Positions 6,421-10,540 of a DNA stretch of 10,540 nt are shown here, in pieces (the stretch's first letter is position 1; each line of letters starts with the position of its first letter). The position numbers and the translations under genes were made by a program. Location of the stretch: assembly GCA_017463035.1 (NCBI GenBank), contig JAFTPY010000200.1:1-10540 (forward strand), written 5' to 3'. The notes under the pieces were generated by a model. It did not search any database, was not told the DNA's origin, and was given only the letters and a program-made list of their open reading frames with translations. Origin of the DNA: Lachnospiraceae bacterium. GTDB lineage: Bacteria > Bacillota > Clostridia > Lachnospirales > Lachnospiraceae.

Positions 6421-7562
6421 GCCTTCTTTCCCTCCCTTCCGATCTTTCTCTGATGATATCCCAGCGCAACCACGCTTACGATAATCAAAAGAATACACCA
6501 TAGTACGATACTAATCATACATCTTGCAAACCATCCCATATCTCCGATGACGCACAATGCGTGCATGGATTCCGCAATCAACGTAGCCGGATTGATCCGG
6601 TTGACAATCGGTGCGGAAGTTTCCAGAATCATCCGCATATTTCCCACCATCAGTCCTCCGAGAAAGCAGCTGAACATGATACACCCAGTCATGACGGAAT
6701 CCGCAATCCCTTTCTCCTTCTGTAAAACGCATCCGAAAAAGTATCCGATCAGCACGCCAAACAAGCTATACAGTGCACCCGCAACAAACAGCCAACCGTT
6801 AACCCTTCCGAAATCTACCTTTAACACAAGCAAATAGTAAGCAAGAATCAATAAAAATTGTAAGTATTGAATCGTACACGCCGCTGCCACATCCGCTAAT
6901 ACCGTCGGGAGCTTTTTCATCGGCGCCGCCAAACGTCTTGCAGCCACTACGGTTTGATTTTGGTTCATTTCACCGGTATTTAACAATCCATACATGGCAC
7001 CGTACAGGCTTGCCATTGCAACCAACGCCTGAAAATATTGAATCATCGGATCCTTACTTGCCCCTTCAAATTCTCTGACTGCCAAAGTTTCCGTTTCGTC
7101 TGCGAAGCTCTCTGTCACCTCCGCAAGCCTTCCGGTCATAGCCGCTTCCATAAAAATGTCTCTGCTTTGTAAGTAATTGTCCACCACCGTCTTTACTACC
7201 GTAGCGTTTAGTCCGTTCTCATAAATCAGAACTTCCGTTTCTTCTCCCAACACAATAACCGCAGTTACTTCCTTTTCGGAAAGCAGCTTCTCCGCATTGT
7301 CCTTATCAGTTTCCGTCACCGAAAAAAAGGCTGCTCCGTCATTTTCCATCCCCTCGAGAAACTCCACAAACATCGCTTCCGCAGCTACACCACTCTCCGT
7401 CGTTACCGCCACCGGAATGGTATCAAAGCCCCAGGTCTTTTCCGTAATGGAAGAAAAGGCAAATTTGAAAAGCGTCGCCAGTCCCAACGGGAAAAGAATG
7501 GTCCAGAAAAACAATGTTTTATTTCGCAACAACCGCTTTACGCGATACATGTAGTAAATCAT
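6417..7562 (-). CDS. ABC-2 type exporter permease, first subunit (LnrM-like)
   Basis: This 381-residue permease has the same plan as its downstream partner: a helix at about 18-37, an extracellular domain (40-170), then helices near 173-194, 228-247, 257-279, 290-307 and 346-368. RRLAAPMKKLP (209-219) is a cytoplasmic loop of the kind seen in ABC2_membrane permeases. Two ATG codons lie two codons apart. I chose 7562 because the AAGGGGG ribosome site touches the first ATG (7568) with no spacing but sits 6 bases from the second. That ribosome site begins in the stop codon of the ATPase gene (TAAGGGGG), so the two genes are probably coupled. Two unequal permeases after one ATPase is the LnrLMN arrangement. 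Confidence 0.87.
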   Translation of the reverse strand: MIYYMYRVKRLLRNKTLFFWTILFPLGLATLFKFAFSSITEKTWGFDTIPVAVTTESGVAAEAMFVEFLEGMENDGAAFFSVTETDKDNAEKLLSEKEVTAVIVLGEETEVLIYENGLNATVVKTVVDNYLQSRDIFMEAAMTGRLAEVTESFADETETLAVREFEGASKDPMIQYFQALVAMASLYGAMYGLLNTGEMNQNQTVVAARRLAAPMKKLPTVLADVAAACTIQYLQFLLILAYYLLVLKVDFGRVNGWLFVAGALYSLFGVLIGYFFGCVLQKEKGIADSVMTGCIMFSCFLGGLMVGNMRMILETSAPIVNRINPATLIAESMHALCVIGDMGWFARCMISIVLWCILLIIVSVVALGYHQRKIGREGKKA

Positions 7563-7573
7563 AGTCATCCCCC

Positions 7574-8521
7574 TTACTGTACTTCGTCCCGAAGTTCCTT
7601 ACCGGTAATTTCAAGGAACACATCATTTAAGGTCGGCTGCTCGGCAAACACTCTTCCGAAGGAGGTCTCCGTATTGTTTAAAAACTCCAATACATGAAGC
7701 ACGTTATGTCTGCCGCCGCTGCACTTAATGGTTGCCAGTCCGTCGTTATACTCCACAGAAAGTACATGGGAAAGCTTCTCTAATCCGAACAACACTTCAC
7801 TTGTCATCTCCGGCACTTCCACACGGATGGTCTCTCCGGTCTGAATCATACTCTTTAACTCTTCCTTCGTACCGGTTGCCACCAACTGCCCCTTATCAAT
7901 GATTGCGATTCTGGAACAAATCTGCTCCACCTCTTCCATATAGTGGGACGTATAAATAATCGTTGCTCCCTGACGATTCAGCTCCTGAATGCCCTCCAGA
8001 ATTTTATTACGGCTCTGCGGGTCCACCGCTACCGTCGGCTCATCGAAAATAATCAGCTCCGGCTTATGGGCGATACCACAAGCAATATTTAACCGTCGAA
8101 GCAAACCACCGGAAAGCTTCTTCGGATAAAACTTTACAAACTCCTCCAAACCTACAAAAGCAATGGCCTCCTGTACCAGTTCCTTTCTCTTTGCCTTATC
8201 CTTTACATACAAACCGCAAAAGTAATCGATATTCTCATACACCGTCAGCTCGTCAAACACTGCCACATTCTGTAACACCACACCGATGCGTCCCTTCACG
8301 GAATAATTGTCCGCCCGCATCTTCTCGCCGAACACGGTGATTTCGCCTTTATCATAATTCGTTAAAGAAAGCAGGCAGTTAATAATGGTGGACTTACCGC
8401 TGCCGTTAGGTCCCAGCAATCCGAAAATTTCCCCCTGTTCAATGGACAAATTCATGTGGTCCACTGCCACCAGCTCCTTATACCGCTTTACCAGATTCTC
8501 AATCTTAACTACTGTATTCAT
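7574..8521 (-). CDS. ABC exporter ATPase (LnrL-like, drug/antibiotic resistance type)
   Basis: This 315-residue ATPase powers the two permeases encoded after it. Visible motifs are Walker A GPNGSGKST (37-45), Q-loop Gln84, signature LSGG (136-139) followed by LLRR, Walker B LIIFDEPT (156-163), D-loop VAVDPQSR (164-171) and the H-loop His193 in YTSHYMEE. The C-terminal ~95 residues form the extra domain common in exporter ATPases, ending in PTLNDVFLEITGKELRD. The signature and the TIIYTSHYMEEVE segment resemble LnrL-type ATPases from memory. I chose the start at 8521 because AAAGGAG lies 5 bases upstream. The longer reading from 8554 would begin inside the predicted -10 box. This is the first gene of the minus-strand operon, facing the kinase gene across a 207-base shared control region. 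Confidence 0.95.
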   Translation of the reverse strand: MNTVVKIENLVKRYKELVAVDHMNLSIEQGEIFGLLGPNGSGKSTIINCLLSLTNYDKGEITVFGEKMRADNYSVKGRIGVVLQNVAVFDELTVYENIDYFCGLYVKDKAKRKELVQEAIAFVGLEEFVKFYPKKLSGGLLRRLNIACGIAHKPELIIFDEPTVAVDPQSRNKILEGIQELNRQGATIIYTSHYMEEVEQICSRIAIIDKGQLVATGTKEELKSMIQTGETIRVEVPEMTSEVLFGLEKLSHVLSVEYNDGLATIKCSGGRHNVLHVLEFLNNTETSFGRVFAEQPTLNDVFLEITGKELRDEVQ

Positions 8522-8552
8522 AGTGTCTCCTTTCGTTTTCCCACGGTTTCGC

Positions 8553-8581
8553 ATCTTATGGCCTTATCTTACCAAAGACAA
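8553..8581 (-). promoter_or_regulatory. Putative promoter of the ABC exporter operon
   Basis: On the minus strand TTGTCT (8576-8581), 17 bases, then TAAGAT (8553-8558); each hexamer matches consensus at 4 of 6 positions. Transcription would start near 8546, giving a leader of about 25 bases. Weak boxes suit an activator-dependent promoter. Confidence 0.45.
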
Positions 8582-8593
8582 CTCTCACATTCC

Positions 8594-8636
8594 AGTGTCG
8601 TTTGTCAGAAAGAGAAAGTGACAAATGTCATTTGTT
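8594..8636. promoter_or_regulatory. Repeated TGTC(G/A)TTTGT element, likely operator of the divergent promoters
   Basis: TGTCGTTTGTC (8596-8606) recurs as TGTCATTTGTT (8626-8636), exactly 30 bases later, about three helical turns. An inverted version lies at 8619-8630 (TGACAAATGTCA), which also overlaps the second copy as a near-perfect dyad. The block lies about 48-90 bases upstream of the predicted start of the ABC operon and 6 bases before the -35 box of the kinase gene. This is the expected location for a LuxR-type response regulator, here probably the one encoded at 9862-10488 (inference). Confidence 0.5.
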
Positions 8637-8642
8637 TTTGGC

Positions 8643-8671
8643 TTTTCATTCTGCGGGATATGTGTTAAACT
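8643..8671 (+). promoter_or_regulatory. Putative promoter of the kinase-regulator genes
   Basis: TTTTCA (8643-8648), a 17-base spacer and TAAACT (8666-8671), with TGT directly ahead of the -10 box as in extended -10 promoters. Each hexamer matches consensus at 4 of 6 positions, so this is a weak prediction. Confidence 0.4.
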
Positions 8672-8728
8672 GAATGTTAGAATTCGTAAGAAGGGCACCG
8701 CGCCCGAAAAAGGAAAGGAGGGACTCCC

Positions 8729-9793
8729 ATGCGAGGAATTATAGACAAATTGATACTGCTGTTTTTCGGTCTGGTACTTCTGTTAACCGCGGAAGCCACC
8801 GTCACACCGATTATCCTTCTGCTCTGCGTATTTATCACCCTTGCGGCAGACGAACTGGTATCCTCCCTGTCCTTTTCTTACGGACTGTTTGGCATCGGAG
8901 TACTTCTCAGTTTCTTTTTACCGGACTTGCTGTTTTTCCTTCCGGTGCTTTGCTATCCGTTATGTGTCAAGCGTCCGACCCCGGTACTGCTTGTTTCCCT
9001 GCTTCCGGTAATTCGTTCCTTCTTTACCTTTGATGAGATTGCTACCTGTTTTCTAATTTTGTTTTTACTCAGTGTAGCCCTGCTCCTGTCCTACAGAGAA
9101 CGACAATATGCCGGCATGAGTTCGGCTTACATCTCTCTGCGTGATTCCGATACGGAAGAAAAGCTTACTTTACAGGAACAGGCTCAGACCTTAATCGAAA
9201 ATCAGGATGCAGGCATAAAAATTGCCACCCTACAGGAACGTACCCGCATTGCCAGAGAGATTCATGATAATGTGGGACATCTTCTGTCCCGCTCCATCTT
9301 ACAGGTAGGCGCCATGCTGACTGTAAAAAAGGACGATGAATCCCTGCTTTTATTAAAGGAAAGTCTGGATGCCGCCATGCAGGGCATCCGCAGCAGCGTC
9401 CACGATTTGCGGGACGACGCATTGGATTTGGAAACATCTGCCCGGCAGATTTTAGCAGATTATACGTCCTACCGGACGTATTTCGAATATGACATTGCTC
9501 CGGAGCTTCCTGTTGCCATAACCTATTGTTTTCTTACCATCACAAAAGAAGCTTTGGCAAATATAACAAAACACAGCAATGCGGATACCATCCGCATCAG
9601 TATGAAGGAATATACGTCCCTGTACAGGCTATCCATAGCGGATAACGGTACGGACATAAAGATTCCCGAGGGAAATACCGGCATGGGTCTGGAAAACATG
9701 CAGGCCAGAGTCTCTGCCTTAAAAGGAACCATCCGATTTTCCGCCCAGAACGGCTTCCATATCTTCGTATCCATTCCTAAGGACAATAGCTAG
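8729..9793 (+). CDS. Sensor histidine kinase, HisKA_3 (NarL/LiaS/DesK/LnrJ) type
   Basis: This 354-residue kinase should phosphorylate the regulator encoded next to it. Residues 1-121 form five or six closely packed membrane helices with hardly any extracellular loop, so it probably senses within the membrane or through the exporter. A linker likely to be coiled coil (about 135-170) leads to the dimerisation/phosphoacceptor block RTRIAREIHDNVGHLL with His179. The ATPase domain shows the N-box EALANITKH (274-282), DNG (305-307) and the glycine-rich GMGLENM (318-324). AAAGGAGG at 8714-8721 sets the start, 7 bases from the ATG. A small GGGC/GCCC inverted repeat (8693-8705) lies just before it. 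The kinase is divergent from the ATPase gene. Gene order and type resemble B. subtilis LnrJ, though helix number and ligand are not established here. Confidence 0.92.
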   Translation: MRGIIDKLILLFFGLVLLLTAEATVTPIILLLCVFITLAADELVSSLSFSYGLFGIGVLLSFFLPDLLFFLPVLCYPLCVKRPTPVLLVSLLPVIRSFFTFDEIATCFLILFLLSVALLLSYRERQYAGMSSAYISLRDSDTEEKLTLQEQAQTLIENQDAGIKIATLQERTRIAREIHDNVGHLLSRSILQVGAMLTVKKDDESLLLLKESLDAAMQGIRSSVHDLRDDALDLETSARQILADYTSYRTYFEYDIAPELPVAITYCFLTITKEALANITKHSNADTIRISMKEYTSLYRLSIADNGTDIKIPEGNTGMGLENMQARVSALKGTIRFSAQNGFHIFVSIPKDNS

Positions 9794-9861
9794 GCCTTTC
9801 AGAACCGGCAATTTCTTTTGAAACGGATACCCACACCCTGACGATACCTTGGAGGATATTT

Positions 9862-10488
9862 ATGAAAGTATTAGTTGTAGATGATGACCGCGTCGTCGGC
9901 ATTTCCTTAAAAACCATATTGGAGGCAGAACCTGACATTACCGTTCCCGCTCTCGGCAGAGACGGTGCAGAGGCCATTGCCCTTTATAAAGAGCATCAGC
10001 CGGACATTCTCCTAATGGACATCCGTATGGAAGGAGTGAACGGTCTGGACGCCGCTGCTACCATTCTGGCTACGAACCCGACCGCAAGGATTTTATTTCT
10101 CACCACCTTTTCCGATGATGAATACATCATCCGCGCCCTTCGTTTAGGTGCGAAGGGATATTTATTAAAGCAGGACTTTGAAAGCATTGTTCCGGCACTG
10201 CATGCCGTATACGGCGGTCAAAACGTATTCGGAAGCGAGGTAGTTAAAAAGATTCCGGACATTCTTTCCGCTCCGAAGGAGCCGGATGTGTCCGGGCTTC
10301 CGTTAAACGAAAAGGAAATTGAAATTATGAAGCTGGTGGCCGAAGGCTTAAATAACAAAGAGATTGCCCAGACCCTCTTTCTATCCGAGGGTACGGTGCG
10401 CAATTATTTAAGCAGCACCTTGGAAAAGCTGGACTTAAGAGACCGTACCCAGTTAGCAATCTATTACTACAAGCATGTACAGTCCTAA
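9862..10488 (+). CDS. Response regulator, NarL/LuxR family (LnrK/LiaR-like)
   Basis: This 208-residue regulator has a receiver domain (1-118) and a LuxR-type helix-turn-helix (about 146-204). Receiver residues are complete: acidic pocket Asp7-Asp9, phosphoacceptor Asp53 (LLMDIRM), Thr82 in LTTF and Lys103 (LLKQD). The DNA-binding part reads LNEKEIEIMKLVAEG, NKEIAQTLFLSEGTVRNYLS (165-184) and LDLRDRTQLAIYY, with a typical recognition helix. GGAGG lies 7 bases before the ATG. It starts 68 bases after the kinase stop, and I see no terminator or clear promoter between them, so they are probably cotranscribed. It most likely binds the repeats at 8594-8636 to control the divergent exporter and perhaps its own genes. 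Confidence 0.94.
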   Translation: MKVLVVDDDRVVGISLKTILEAEPDITVPALGRDGAEAIALYKEHQPDILLMDIRMEGVNGLDAAATILATNPTARILFLTTFSDDEYIIRALRLGAKGYLLKQDFESIVPALHAVYGGQNVFGSEVVKKIPDILSAPKEPDVSGLPLNEKEIEIMKLVAEGLNNKEIAQTLFLSEGTVRNYLSSTLEKLDLRDRTQLAIYYYKHVQS

Positions 10489-10540
10489 GCAAGCCCTCCG
10501 TGACAGCCGCATTGCTCTGCCGCATTACATTTTCAAATCA

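Noticed and set aside
5141..8687. Shared 11-mer GTTAGAATTCG in the leaders of the reductase gene (minus strand) and the kinase gene (plus strand)
   Set aside because: Several 11-base matches between strands are expected by chance in a window this size, and the positions relative to the promoters differ.
8693..8705. GGGC-ACCGC-GCCC mini-hairpin ahead of the kinase ribosome site
   Set aside because: A 4-base stem is too weak to claim a regulatory structure, and there is no U-tract to suggest a terminator.
10389..10450. Perfect 9-base inverted repeat GGGTACGGT / ACCGTACCC in the regulator gene
   Set aside because: The arms are 44 bases apart inside a conserved helix-turn-helix coding region. 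One or two such pairs are expected by chance in 10 kb.

Overview
The window looks like chromosome from an anaerobic Firmicute, most likely Lachnospiraceae or another Clostridia. The grounds are strong AGGAGG-type ribosome sites, moderate GC, an oxygen-sensitive enoate-reductase-type flavoenzyme with a 4Fe-4S motif, and proteins of typical clostridial type. No sequence search was possible, so the taxon is inferred. Genes are densely packed. No gap exceeds about 210 bases, and I see no tRNA, rRNA, CRISPR array, insertion sequence or phage gene.

Layout. (1) Bases 1-3025, minus strand: a promoter drives two tandem, equal-length (364 aa) BMP/PnrA-family ligand-binding proteins, each with an uncleaved N-terminal membrane anchor instead of a lipobox. 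They are followed by the first 246 codons of a membrane sensor with an extracellular Cache-like domain, cut by the window edge. The three genes overlap by 11 and 8 bases, and no transporter permease or ATPase accompanies them. This suggests a binding-protein-assisted sensing system. (2) Bases 3041-5190, minus strand: one stand-alone enoate reductase / 2,4-dienoyl-CoA reductase-type enzyme (FMN, 4Fe-4S, FAD) with its own promoter and terminator. A small dyad lies in its leader. (3) Bases 5237-8581, minus strand: an ABC ATPase and two ABC-2 permeases in a tight operon ending at a hairpin terminator. (4) Bases 8643-10488, plus strand: a NarL/LiaR/DesK-type histidine kinase and response regulator, divergent from the ABC operon. 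Parts 3 and 4 together match the gene content of the Bacillus subtilis lnrJKLMN (yfiJKLMN) cassette, which gives resistance to membrane-active polyenes. The last 52 bases after the regulator stop hold nothing I can assign.

How the genes work together. The kinase-regulator pair probably controls the divergent exporter. The shared 207-base intergenic region carries a repeated TGTC(G/A)TTTGT element spaced exactly 30 bases apart, just upstream of the -35 boxes of both putative promoters, which is a sensible place for a LuxR-type activator. The BMP-sensor operon is a separate signalling unit. The ligands of both systems cannot be read from the sequence.
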